Positions 36,234 through 47,000 of a stretch of DNA of 64,000 nucleotides are shown here, piece after piece; positions within the stretch are counted from its first letter, which is position 1, and each line of letters begins with the position of its first letter. Under the pieces are notes generated by a model, which was not told the origin of the DNA, ran no database searches, and saw only the letters and a program-made list of their open reading frames with translations. A program made the translations under genes and the position numbers. The DNA lies in NCBI GenBank assembly GCA_023374045.1, contig CM041776.1, forward strand, positions 318,395,925-318,459,924, written 5' to 3'. Source of the stretch: Limonium bicolor (Eukaryota > Streptophyta > Magnoliopsida > Caryophyllales > Plumbaginaceae).

Positions 36234-39200
36234 AATGAACACAGATCTGCCAAGAATCCATGTTCTTTCTGTGGTAAGATGGGGCACAATATAGATTCTT
36301 GCTACAAGAAAAATGGATTTCCGAAGGGATGGAAATTTGGAAAGAATAAGAAAAATATTTCAAACAATGTCACTGCTGAAGAGATGAAACGTGCATATCC
36401 TATCCCAGGGTTGTCACAGGAACATCTCAACTCCCTCATTGGTTATCTGCAACAAGTTAATACTGGAAGGAAGGAAACTCCTGAAGAAAATCATTCCACT
36501 TACTGCAACTTTGCCGGTAAGCGTATTAATCATTCTATGCATTATTGTTTGGGAGTAGTCAATGAGATGTGTGATGAGAGATTTCCTGAAAATAATTGGA
36601 TATTGGATAGTGGAGCAACTGAACACCTTACTGGTGATAGAAGTTTGTTCAACAGTTTTACAGAGTCGGATAAATTTCTTACAGTCTACTTACCAGATGG
36701 AAGAGTTGAGCAAGTTGATACTGTAGGAAGTGCTCGATTAGGACAGGAAGTCTTTCTGCAAAATACTTTGCTGGTTCCCAGTTTCAAGTATAACCTGATT
36801 TCTGTGAACAGATTCACCATACAGATGAGATGTAGAATGATTTTTCTTGCTGATTGCTGTATCATGCAGGACCAAGTCTTGGATGATGAAGAAAGGATTG
36901 GATTTGTGAAAAGAGGGCTGTACATACTTGACAATGCAGCTCTGGTTAGGTTTCTTGAAAGGAGAAAGAAGAAACAGACCACTGCTTGTAATGTTTTGAT
37001 ACAGAATAAAGCTGTCTACTGGCATAATAGGCTTGGACACGTCCCTGTAGAAAAGCTTGTTAAGCTAGGGGTTATTAGACAGTCTGATATTCCTACAGTC
37101 TTTGCTTGTGATTCATGTTATAGAGCACGAGGTTGTAGACTTCCTTTTCAAAGTTCTAATAATGAATCTGTTGAATTTTTTGATCTGATTCATTTGGATA
37201 TTTGGGGCCCCTGTTCTGTTAAAAACCATGATCAGTCGTCTTATTTTCTTAGCATCGTGGAAGATAAAAGTAGAACATTGTGGGTTAAATTGTTAAGTAA
37301 AAAATCAGAAGCAACAGATCAAATCAAGGAATTTATCCTGATGATCGAGAATCAGTTTGGGAAGAGAGTCAAAGTAGTAAGGTCTGATAACGCTTATGAG
37401 TTGGGGTTATCTAAAGATGCTACTGCTTTCTTCAAAGGAAGAGGAATCATTCATCAGACTTCTTGTCCACACACACCTCAGCAAAACGGTGTGGTGGAAA
37501 GAAAACATAGGTATGTTCTTGAGACTGCTCGTGCTGTCTTCTTTCAGTCTTGCTTACCTATGAACTACTGGGGTGAAAGTATTCTGTTTGCTACTGCAAT
37601 TATCAACCGATTGCCAAGTTCTAAATTGAATGGTTTAACCCCTTATGAGGTGTTGTTCAAGGAGAAACCAAGTTATGATTCTTTAAAAACTTTCGGTTGC
37701 CTAGCATATGCTACTGTTACTCATCAAGGAAAAAGGAAGTTTGATCCGAGAGCTGATAAATGTGTCTACTTGGGACCAAGTTTTCACAGCAAAGGTCACA
37801 AGCTTTTACGCTTAAGGGATAAGAAGATTATAGTCAATAGAGATGTTAAATTTTTTGAGACTATATTCCCTTTTGCTCAGAATGTCAATGATTTGTGCCA
37901 GTCACATCAGACAGTTCAAGAATGTTTCTCTTCAGAACAGTTATATATTGATGATGATGATCAGGATTATATCAGTATGCAGACAGTTAATCCTACAGCT
38001 GATTTCTCTTCTCCAGTTCATACCATCAGCGACACAGATAACATTCCTGAATTTCCTGCTTCTTCTGTGGCTGATGATACTCAGTCTGATGATCGTATTG
38101 TTGATACAGACACAATTCCCCTCAGAAGATCCACACGATCTTGTCAACCTCCCAAACACCTTCAAGACTATTTCGTTGGTCTTTCTGAAGGTAACACCCT
38201 CTGCACAGATGATTCCTATTCACAAATTCTGTCTGCTAGATTGTCTAATAACATCAGTGATCGAGTAGTATTGAATGTTGATACCTTGACTGATGTTAAA
38301 CCGGTTGCAAACGGTAGCTGTATTTTTGGTTTGGGAGCACAGCTTGCTGATTATTCTCAGGTTGATCTTCATGAACCTACCACTTATTCTGAAGCATGCA
38401 AGAAAACTCATTGGCAGAAAGCCATGGAAGCAGAATTGTATGCTTTGGAAGCAAATCAAACTTGGGAGTTAACTACTTTACCCAAAGGAAAAAAGGCGGT
38501 TGGCTGTAAGTGGGTATACCGTGTTAAGTTGAAATCAGATGGCACTCTTGAGCGTTACAAAGCTCGATTGGTTGTGAAAGGATTCACACAAAAGGAAGGC
38601 ATTGACTATACAGAAACATTTTCTCCGGTGGTGAGAATGACAACCATTCGAACCCTTCTCTCTGTTGCAGTTAAGAAAAATTGGAGGATCGAACAACTGG
38701 ACGTGAACAATGCTTTCTTACACGGGTCTCTTGATGAGGAGATTTATATGAAGCTGCCCCCAGGTATTTCACACTCTGATCCCACTTTGGTTTGCAAACT
38801 GAAGCGATCCTTATATGGGTTAAAACAGGCTTCGCGCCAATGGTATTCTCGCTTAGCTACTTTCCTCAAACAGCAAGGATACTGCAACTCATATAATGAC
38901 TATTCTCTGTTCTTTAAATCTGATGCTGCTTCTGTGGTATTTGTGGGTGTTTATGTTGACGATCTGTTAGTCTGCGGCAACGATGACAAAGAAATAGAGT
39001 GTTTGAAACTGAATCTTGACAGAGAATTTAAGATCAAAAACTTGGGACAGCTGCATTATTTTCTGGGACTAGAGTTTCAGCGCACCAACTCAGGTCTCCT
39101 CATCACTCAGAAAAAGTATTCTTTTGATCTTATTCGAGAATTTGGTGTCGAACACACCAAAGCTGTTGTTAGTCCTCTCGAGGTTGGAGTCAAGCTTCTA

Positions 39201-39923
39201 CCTGATAGTGGCAGTCCTCTCTCAGATCCTGAACTCTACAGAAGGTTGGTGGGTAAATTGAATTACCTAACAAACACTCGCCCAGATTTAAGCTTTACGG
39301 TTCAACATTTGAGCCAATTTCTTCAGTCACCACATGATGCGCACTATGAGGCTGCTCTTCATACACTCAAATATGTTCGAGGAACTTTGGGCAATGGCCT
39401 TTTTCTCAGTAACAAACCCGTTTATGACCTAGTCGCGTTCTGCGATTCAGATTGGGCGGCCTGCCCATTGACTAGAAGATCGGTTAGTGGCTATTTCATC
39501 TTATTTGGTGGTTGCCCAGTTTCATGGAAATCTAAGAAACAAGTTTCAGTTTCTTTATCTTCAGCTGAAGCTGAATATAGGGCAATGCGAAATGTCACCA
39601 CCGAATTGGCCTGGTTAACCAGATTGTTGCATGATTTTGGGGTTACCGGCATAAACCCGATTCCTTTGAAGTGTGATAACAAATCGGCGGTTTACATTGC
39701 CAAAAACCCTATTATGCATGAGAGAACCAAACATGTTGAAATAGATTGCCATTATGTTAGAGACCAGATTCGCAATGGATTAATCTGTGTTGATTATATC
39801 CCAACACAACTTCAGCTGGCTGATATGTTCACGAAGAGCTTATATGGCAAGGATTACAGAAATCAGTTTTCTGAGATGGGTCTCTGTGATGATCTTCATT
39901 TGCCTCCTAATTCCAAGACTTGA
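36234..39923 (+). CDS. Copia zinc knuckle plus pol polyprotein (protease, integrase, RT, RNase H)
   Basis: Continues the gag frame after the UAG without another break to the stop at 39921-39923. In order: CCHC knuckle 36261-36302 (CSFCGKMGHNIDSC); aspartic protease DSGA at 36606-36617; GAG pre-integrase/HHCC zinc finger near 37020-37120; integrase core with LDIWGP, SDNAYE and the PQQNGVVERKHR stretch; reverse transcriptase with DVNNAFLHG and YVDD near 38952; RNase H with CDSDWA and SSAEAEYRAM; end ADMFTKSL. The order integrase before RT defines Copia. The first ATG after the UAG is at 36279, inside the knuckle, so independent initiation would give a damaged product. Confidence 0.92.
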   Translation, partial: NEHRSAKNPCSFCGKMGHNIDSCYKKNGFPKGWKFGKNKKNISNNVTAEEMKRAYPIPGLSQEHLNSLIGYLQQVNTGRKETPEENHSTYCNFAGKRINHSMHYCLGVVNEMCDERFPENNWILDSGATEHLTGDRSLFNSFTESDKFLTVYLPDGRVEQVDTVGSARLGQEVFLQNTLLVPSFKYNLISVNRFTIQMRCRMIFLADCCIMQDQVLDDEERIGFVKRGLYILDNAALVRFLERRKKKQTTACNVLIQNKAVYWHNRLGHVPVEKLVKLGVIRQSDIPTVFACDSCYRARGCRLPFQSSNNESVEFFDLIHLDIWGPCSVKNHDQSSYFLSIVEDKSRTLWVKLLSKKSEATDQIKEFILMIENQFGKRVKVVRSDNAYELGLSKDATAFFKGRGIIHQTSCPHTPQQNGVVERKHRYVLETARAVFFQSCLPMNYWGESILFATAIINRLPSSKLNGLTPYEVLFKEKPSYDSLKTFGCLAYATVTHQGKRKFDPRADKCVYLGPSFHSKGHKLLRLRDKKIIVNRDVKFFETIFPFAQNVNDLCQSHQTVQECFSSEQLYIDDDDQDYISMQTVNPTADFSSPVHTISDTDNIPEFPASSVADDTQSDDRIVDTDTIPLRRSTRSCQPPKHLQDYFVGLSEGNTLCTDDSYSQILSARLSNNISDRVVLNVDTLTDVKPVANGSCIFGLGAQLADYSQVDLHEPTTYSEACKKTHWQKAMEAELYALEANQTWELTTLPKGKKAVGCKWVYRVKLKSDGTLERYKARLVVKGFTQKEGIDYTETFSPVVRMTTIRTLLSVAVKKNWRIEQLDVNNAFLHGSLDEEIYMKLPPGISHSDPTLVCKLKRSLYGLKQASRQWYSRLATFLKQQGYCNSYNDYSLFFKSDAASVVFVGVYVDDLLVCGNDDKEIECLKLNLDREFKIKNLGQLHYFLGLEFQRTNSGLLITQKKYSFDLIREFGVEHTKAVVSPLEVGVKLLPDSGSPLSDPELYRRLVGKLNYLTNTRPDLSFTVQHLSQFLQSPHDAHYEAALHTLKYVRGTLGNGLFLSNKPVYDLVAFCDSDWAACPLTRRSVSGYFILFGGCPVSWKSKKQVSVSLSSAEAEYRAMRNVTTELAWLTRLLHDFGVTGINPIPLKCDNKSAVYIAKNPIMHERTKHVEIDCHYVRDQIRNGLICVDYIPTQLQLADMFTKSLYGKDYRNQFSEMGLCDDLHLPPNSKT

Positions 39924-39944
39924 GGTCTTTTCCCTCTACGTCTT

Positions 39945-39952
39945 GAGGGGGG
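39945..39952 (+). promoter_or_regulatory. Copia polypurine tract
   Basis: GAGGGGGG immediately before the 3' LTR; the plus-strand DNA primer site. Confidence 0.85.
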
Positions 39953-40199
39953 TATTAAGCTGATATTAGTTTGTTAGAAGGCATTAATTAGTTTGTTAGC
40001 ATTAATTAGTTTGTTAGCTGAGCTGTCACTTTGTTACAGCTTTATCCTCTTTGTATAAATACCCTACGCTTTGTACTTATCACAAGTTAAGCAGTTCTAG
40101 CTCCATTGAGCTTACTGTTCTCTCAATACAGAGGAATATTCATCGTTACTTCGTTTCCTCTTTTCTGTCTCACAAATACTATCTACAACAAATTCCACA
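39953..40199 (+). repeat. Copia 3' LTR
   Basis: Near-identical to 35098-35343, ending CCACA at the TCCAA duplication. Confidence 0.95.
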
Positions 40200-40204
40200 T
40201 CCAA

Positions 40205-40790
40205 GGGCACGTTAGGATTTCCCTTAACTTCATGCACTTCCACCACATCCTTACCATAAGTAACTACTATCCTTTGTACACCCATTATCAAGAGCTCATC
40301 CTCTGTTCCAACTTTTTTATTCACTGACGGCCCAAGGAAGGAGGAGTGCTACTTCCTCTTCTTTTTTCCGATTTCTTACAATTGCTTTTCCAGTGACATC
40401 TCCTTCCTTCCCCGCACTCCTCTAATTAGCCCAACAAGGACTGGCACGTCTAGCCTTAATCCAGGGTCCATACTGATAATCATTGTCCTTAACATTCTTC
40501 ACTTCTCTACACCCCCTTGAGTGATGTGCGTGAACCGTCCAAATACAGAATAGAAACCTAGGAGCTTCTCATAAGTGAGCCAAAACTTATAGGAATTCCC
40601 CGCCATACACACACTAAGGCACGATGTTAATGGCCCCATAACATCCACCAAAACCCTTATTCAAGAGATCACTTGACTTATTTGCCCCTTCCTCATTATA
40701 TTCTAAGAACTAGCCAATATTGTTACCAAGTCTATTCACTATTTCAGTCCTAAAGAACACATTCCTCATTATTGCTAGTTCTTAGTGTAA
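40205..40790 (-). pseudogene. Degraded LINE ORF1-like (DUF4283/CCHC-type) relic, right part
   Basis: On the minus strand, broken frames read like the DUF4283/zf-CCHC_4 proteins of plant LINEs: VRVLVDVMGPL followed by a WLTYEKL-type segment and then DNDYQYGPWIKA. Several frameshifts. The Copia element is inserted in it. Similarity is recalled, not searched. Confidence 0.45.
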
Positions 40791-40931
40791 ATTAACGGAT
40801 ATGTACCGAGTCAACAATTAATATTACAAGGAAAGAAGATCGAAAATCAAACGGTTTAATTAACAAGCTCGAAATCCATGAGAAAGATGAAGGATTAAGA
40901 AAAAAAGAAACATAGACCAAAGTCGTATATG

Positions 40932-40963
<32 letters not shown>

Positions 40964-41178
40964 GTGTGTGTACATCATATCAAAGCTTACAAATAAGAAC
41001 CCATATAATGAATTGGTCACGTAGTCAACTATATACGTTTGGCTTCAAATCAACCAGGTGTAGTGTATGTGTAGATGCACAAAAGCTAAAAAGTATTGAT
41101 AGTATGATCAAACGCTGATCTCGAAGAGAGCTTGCACGTACGATCGATCACACAGTGCGCGCGTGAAAAGATGATTAA
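40791..41178. other. 3' flank of the second phytocyanin gene, with an (AT)n microsatellite
   Basis: An (AT)n run lies at about 40938-40962. The sequence nearest 41178 is probably 3' UTR. Confidence 0.5.
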
Positions 41179-42341
41179 TTACACAGCAAGACTGATGAGT
41201 GCTAGCCAAACAGATAGAGTAGTATATAGATTAGTAGTCAAGGAGGAACCCTTATTTGGTGGTGGAGATTGGATCTCAGTGTTATCAGTTGGAGGGTTAG
41301 GTGGAGTAGATGTAATTGGTGTAGAGGGGTTCAGTGGTGGAGGTGGCGGAGAATAAGAGGCAGTTCCTGGTGGTGTGGGGCTAGCAGTGGGCTTAGACGG
41401 TGCTGGAGAGGGCGGTGGTGATGGGCCAGGACGGCCTGGTGATGCTGCTGGTGTTTGTGGAGGAGGCAAATGGGTGATCGGTGGTTGTGGAAAAATGGAA
41501 GCAGCTGGGGAAGGACTAGGACTAGGCGGCATGGAAGTTGGAGGCTTCGTAAGATCAGGTGGTGAGTTGGTAGGCGTACTGGGAGAAAGAATAGGGATTG
41601 GTGATGGTGAACTCGGGGGAAGAGGGGAAGAGGAGGAGATCGGTGGTGGTGGTTGTGGAGGATGTGACGAGCCAGGTGGAGGAGGATAGAGAGGTGATGT
41701 TACTGATGAAGGAGGAGGAGATAGTGGCGGCGGGGGTAATGAAGTGTCCTGGTGGTGGTGAGAATAGACGTGTATGGTTAGCTTTTGACCTCGTTCACAG
41801 TGATCTCCAACGGTATCGATGAAGAAATTGTCACCTTCCATGTTAAGAGGAACGATAGCCGTCGATCTATCACGGATGGATATTGGTGATGTCTTGTTGC
41901 ATGATTTGTAAGCATCCATACTGTTTAGTTGTGCAACGGTGTGCTCTCCATTGTTGAAGTGGAACACTATATATATATATATATATATTCCAAAAAGTAT
42001 TAAACTGATTGATTAATAAACTACGTACCATATATAGAATAAAGTTTGTGATTGTAGAGATGTTGTATTTGATTTAATCGATCCAAGCGTACGTATTAAT
42101 TTGCCTCACTATGTAGGATATGAACAATCACTAATAAAACACAACACTTACAGAGAATATCATGTAGGTAGAATGTGTGCTTAGAAGCCCAAAGATCGTA
42201 CGACGACGTTTTTGATGATGGCGGTACATCCCAACCCAAATTTCCACCGACTACAAACGTTTTCTTCGCGGTGACTGAGTGCATCAGTGAGGCTGCAGCT
42301 ATTACATAAGCCAACGAAGAAACGAGCTGGTGGAAAGCCAT
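41179..42341 (-). CDS. Phytocyanin-like (early nodulin-like) protein lacking the copper Cys, with long Pro-rich tail
   Basis: Two minus-strand exons, 42341-42152 and 41966-41179, give 325 residues. The ATG at 42341 is the first in frame. Order: signal peptide (about 1-25), plastocyanin-like domain (about 26-130), Pro/Ser-rich extensin/AGP-like region (about 140-300), hydrophobic C-terminus (LSVWLALISLAV) fitting a GPI signal. Aligned with the neighbour at 19848, His72 (GEHTV), His119 and Gln124 (GDHCERGQ) are kept, and the Cys86-Cys120 disulfide is kept, but the copper-ligand Cys is Asp114 (FFIDTVGDHC). Type 1 blue copper is therefore unlikely; this is the state of many early nodulin-like proteins. 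It probably sits at the plasma membrane/wall. The intron lies at the phytocyanin-typical position, and its acceptor is preceded by an (AT)n run instead of a pyrimidine tract. Confidence 0.9.
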
Positions 42342-42370
42342 CTTGAGTTTCAACTGATGACCAGACGGAT

Positions 42371-42380
42371 TATTATATAG
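42371..42380 (-). promoter_or_regulatory. Candidate TATA box of the second phytocyanin gene
   Basis: Minus-strand CTATATAATA about 30 bases upstream of the ATG at 42341, implying a very short leader if used. Confidence 0.45.
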
Positions 42381-42895
42381 GTACTACATAACAACCACGT
42401 CGTGATTGCTTGAATGCGATGTTCTCGTATATGTCACTTCTGCATTGGGGAGGAGTAGAGATGGCCTAGTTATCAGCCATATGTATGGATAGGATTATGT
42501 GCAAGAATTAATGTCAAATCAAACTACGGAATATGCTCAAATAAACTAATTTCTTTAATACGGTATTAACGTTCAATTGCGTACTTAAATTTTCCTTCTT
42601 TTACCTGACCTGACTTAACTGATCATCGCAAACTCTCAGATTGAGTGACCCGGGGTACAAATAAAATTAATCTGATTGATGGAGACGCACAGGTGGTGGC
42701 CTTCGCCCGGTCCGGTCTCCTTTCCAGATCAATTGGGATCAGCTTCGGCTTGTGTGATGGAGCTAGCTAGGAATCCATGGCGGAAACTAAGAGGGGAAAT
42801 GGCTTCGGATGGGAATCAGTGTGTAACTGCTAACCTTTAGTGGATAATTAATTATATGAGGTCTTATTATATGACAATATATAAGCCCCAATTTC
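42381..42895. other. Upstream region of the second phytocyanin gene
   Basis: Probable promoter sequence; nothing specific recognised. Confidence 0.35.
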
Positions 42896-43162
42896 TTAGC
42901 TACAACCATGTGTAGCTATACCTTGTAGCTATAGATAGTTAATACAGGTACATTCGGTAATGTTTGAAAACTGTACATTTGATCATTCAAAACTGTACGA
43001 TGTATATGTACCATGTATTAACTGAATGTGATATTTCTGAATTTGTACAAACATAATACATAACTTTATAAGCTGTACAACAAACTTATAAAAAATACAT
43101 TTACCTATAAAAACTGTACCATGAAAATTGTAGCAAAAATGGCTACATATGCTTGTAGCTAA
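42896..43162. mobile_element. Small MITE with TTAGCTACAA termini
   Basis: Ends TTAGCTACAACCATGTGTAG and, inverted, TTAGCTACAAGCATATGTAG: 24-bp inverted repeats with about four mismatches around 267 bp of AT-rich DNA. A TA is shared at both borders, so Tc1/mariner-like is possible, but the superfamily is open. Confidence 0.55.
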
Positions 43163-43425
43163 CACTCATTGATATAAGGAAGAACACCGAGACGAAGGCT
43201 TATTGGACACTCGTTCGTGCAATGCTTTCCATGAAAATGCACTATATTAATACTTTTTTTTTTATAGTTTAGCTATGACAGTTGTGGCAAAGACTTCAAG
43301 AAAAAGCATTGCCAAGTTAGAGGCACCAGGCTAACAAAAACAATACAAAATAGAACAATAATAAACAACGAGAGAAGAGTCAATCCATAGTAAACATGGA
43401 TCAAAGTGAGAGGGAGATTAGAACT

Positions 43426-44052
43426 CTAATTAGAGACTATCAGAGAGACTAGAAGTCGAGATCTCCGGGCGATTTTCTTTATTTTTCTTTTTTCTTCAAC
43501 CCTTGCACTTCTTCTCGGGCCTTCGAGAGATTTTGAAAGGTTCTCAATAGATAATAAGGGGTTCGGAATATGCACCTTTAGACGCTTACCAAAACCAAGA
43601 CAAGCAACTGCCTCTTTGTTGGCAATTTTATCGGTCGTGTCTTTCCCAATTAAGCTAGCACCGATATCATAATAAGTTCGCATAGAGTCAGGTATTTCAT
43701 GTGGCAATGGAATCATGGTGGGATGGTCTGATGTACTACTGCCCACATGGACTGTGTCAATCGCTTCAATAGGTTCAGAGTTGACTAATTCAATGTGAGA
43801 TTCCGACCCTATGACTGAGTGAGCTTCATGAGAAACATCACACACACCACCAGGAGCATCGTCAATGTTCTCATATGCAAGATGGGCAGATAGAGCAAGT
43901 TGGTCCTGTAGGGTCTGATCTGGAGAGCACGTCAGACAATTAAGTGAATCCACCTGAATATTGGGACCATCTTCAGGAAAACCGTATTCAAGCAGACGCA
44001 GAGTTCCAAGACAACGCAGTGCATCAGAGCTCTCACGATCTGTCTGAGAATC
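43426..44052 (-). pseudogene. C-terminal part of the broken RRM protein
   Basis: Open minus-strand frame entering from the LTR-element border and ending at 43426. The 175 residues from 43953 include an acidic middle and a basic end (GPRRSARVEEKRKIKKIARR). Separated from its N-terminal part (60671-61829) by the LTR element. Basic RRSAR-type tails occur in RRM-type plant LINE ORF1 proteins as I recall them. Confidence 0.6.
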
Positions 44053-44057
44053 GTTAG

Positions 44058-47000
44058 TGTAACACCCCCGAATAAAACATCCATAGATTTAATGAAGCGT
44101 CTGACAATATCATAAGTTAACTTGCAGCGGTATAAACTCCATCCGGGTGCTACAGACGCCAACCACCCACGTGGTTGACATGACCACTCTACTAACATCA
44201 AGTTACGGTCTGCATGACTGGAAACAGCTCTCACCAAAATTCATATACTATATAAGATACAATTCCAAATGTTGAGTGTCTACAACAAATTGCCAAATTA
44301 TAAACTGAAATTACATCTCGGGTACATTAAACATACGGCCACATCCTCAAACGTTATGCCCTGATGGACTACCCCCATGGTAGCCATCCCGCCTACGCTC
44401 CGTTATCGTTCGGCATAATACCTGTAAAAATTTGGGTTGGGAAGGACTCAGCAAACTACGCTGAGTATGAACGTGTGTAGCCCGCATGTTGCCGGGCCAC
44501 ACGACTACTTGGTCGAATATTATTAAGTCAATTTACATGCTATAGTAAAGCAGTAAAGCACACCACAATATATCATGATATCATACACACTTAAGGTAGC
44601 AAAACCTTAGTAACAAGCATCCAAGCATCACATATTGGCATCATAGCAACATCAAACACGCAACCAAGCACAACAAGCTGCTAGTATGGCACACAAACAA
44701 TTATGTAAGTCATCAAACACGTGCATAAGTATGTTTACCAATGATCCTCACTATGGGATCGTTCGAGCGTTGTGTGTTTTCATTACTTTTCTCTTGTTCC
44801 CATAATGTATATTTTCTTCCTCTTTCCTTGCACCAGGTTTGGGGGTACGGTTCAAATCCCGTGACCACATCTTGTAGGTATTAATCTTTTCCTTGTTTCT
44901 TTAAGGTTTATTTGTGAATTCTCTTATCACCACAAGTTGTCGAACGTCTTCTCCATAGCTAATCCTCCATTCCCGGCGTCGTGCGTCGAGGAAGCGGGGT
45001 CGTCTTTAGACTTCAGGATGTGCTCCACCAATAGGTATTTTACTTTTCATTAACATTATAAGTTCGACACCATAGTGGGTGTCATTAGAAGTCCTCTATA
45101 GTTTAAGAGGAGTCCTCTTCTTGTATAGTTGTTTCGTTTTGTTTGCGTAGTTAGTTGTGTTTCATCTCAAGTTCATGAACGAGAAGGGACTAAACTACTG
45201 TGTGCGCGCAAATAATATGCAACAATGATATAGCAATCATACAAGCAAGATAAGCAAGCAATCCAATTTCATGCTTTAATCTTATGGTCATTTTCACACA
45301 AGGCACACAGCAAACAAGCCGTGTAACACGGCAACATACGAACCACACATGTCCATACCTTTTTCGCTAGTTCGAGTCGTCTCACACTCGGAGTCCCGGT
45401 CGGAGCACGCTACGATCCTAGAGTTAATTAAAGCAATGTGTCAGCTCACTATTTTATGTGACGACACTTTATATCGTATGTTATTCCTTAGGTATGTTGT
45501 TACACGCTTAGCTTAGATTGACTCTTAGAATCCCGCATGCGTTAACCCTAGGCTTAACTTACTCCTAGGATATTTCATATCTTTATTTACATGTTAATCA
45601 AGCCCTTTTTCCTTAGTTAATGTCTTAGGGCGTTTTAAGAGGTAATTATGTAACAAGTTTGTGTAACATAGATATGTCTTATCTAATGTGTATTCCTTTC
45701 TTAGATAAATAGGTGAGTGATATTTTAACCCTTGTAACGATACTGTAAATCATAGTATACCCCTTAGAACCCATTTATACAGAAATCCAACCGTTTCAAA
45801 ATCTGAACTCATTCCCCATGTAACACCTTATCTAACTTCACTTTTAATGTATTCATTGATGTGTAATCTTCTCCACATCCTTGGCTATCCTAGTTATATT
45901 TATTTGTTGTTATTAGAATTCATTGGTACACTAATATCATGCCTACGGTACTCTCATGACCCAGTATACAGAAGCTATAATGTTATTGAAACTGAAACAG
46001 ACCCCAAGTATTTCCTCTTATTTTCTCCCTTCTTCCCCGATCAGTTAGAACCCCAACCTGTCCCAAACGTTTATATCTTTGTTCGAGAGTATCAACTTAG
46101 TTTTAGGTTGATCATCAGCCATAACCAGCCGCCCACACCTACTGTGACACTCTATACAGAAACCTCATCGAGGAAAACTACAAAATTGAAGTGAGCTGAA
46201 AACAGAAAGTACTCAGGTTGTCGCACCCTCCCACTGTTATTTTCTTTTTGAGGTGTGAGTTGATTTCTCCAGTACTCCCCATCTCATAGATACTTAGTTA
46301 AAAGTTAAATCTCCATATTACACTCCACCCACTCCAATGATCCTCACTTAATTCACTGCACCGAAACTAATCTCAATCTGTAACTGAGAACCCGATGTGC
46401 AACTTTCCATGATTGTTGGTTTCTGACCATTTCAAATTCTCTTCTGTTTAGTCACACTTTTGTCTTTCAAATCCCCAAGGTGCCTATCTGTTTAGTTGAG
46501 TGTGAAGCCACAGTTTAAACTCAAAACCACTCCAGCTACTCACTACTTACCCTCTGTACAGAACCAGAAAACCTGAGGTGAATTAAAGAAACTGTTAAAA
46601 CTGAAGTTTAATTCTGTTCTGGTTTATCTTTCTGTTTAGGATCTTATCTTGGTTTCCATTTCCTCAGCTATTTAGTTCCTTAGTTGAGTGGTTTTTGTGT
46701 GGTTTTATATCCCTAGACAGACCCAAAACTACTATAGGCATACTCAATAAGTTTTCTGTACAGAACTGAATACAACCTGTAACTTAAGACTGGACTGATA
46801 TTTCTCTTCTTCTTTTTTTTTTCGTTTCTGTTTCCAATCTGTTACTTGTTTCCTTTCTAGGTATCTGTATTTGGTTAGTGTTAACAAGTCTTTAAACTCG
46901 TGAGCAGACATGACTAACCAGGAAGATGTAGTTAGCCACTGAAACTGTGACAGAAACCCAAGATTAACTTTCAACCAGAAACCTGAACTGATTTCGACAA

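Larger units (their letters stand above)
35098..40199 (+). mobile_element. Ty1/Copia LTR retrotransposon, nearly intact
   Basis: 5102 bp with LTRs of 246 and 247 bp, PBS, a gag-pol frame and a PPT, flanked by TCCAA at 35093-35097 and 40200-40204. LTRs start TATTAAGC and end CCACA, so the terminus is TA...CA rather than TG...CA. By eye the LTRs differ by four substitutions and one indel (about 1.6%), so the insertion is recent. Only one coding defect was seen, a UAG at 36231. Confidence 0.95.

Noticed and set aside
37843..38268. 141-codon ORF inside Copia
   Set aside because: Out-of-frame shadow of pol between integrase and reverse transcriptase.
41375..41822. Gly- and Glu-rich plus-strand ORFs
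   Set aside because: They are antisense shadows of the Pro/Ser-rich tail of the minus-strand phytocyanin gene.
43932..44237. Minus-strand ORF recurring at 54666, apparently a conserved duplicated gene
   Set aside because: The conserved part lies in the LTR end and is duplicated only because LTRs are paired; no domain was recognised.
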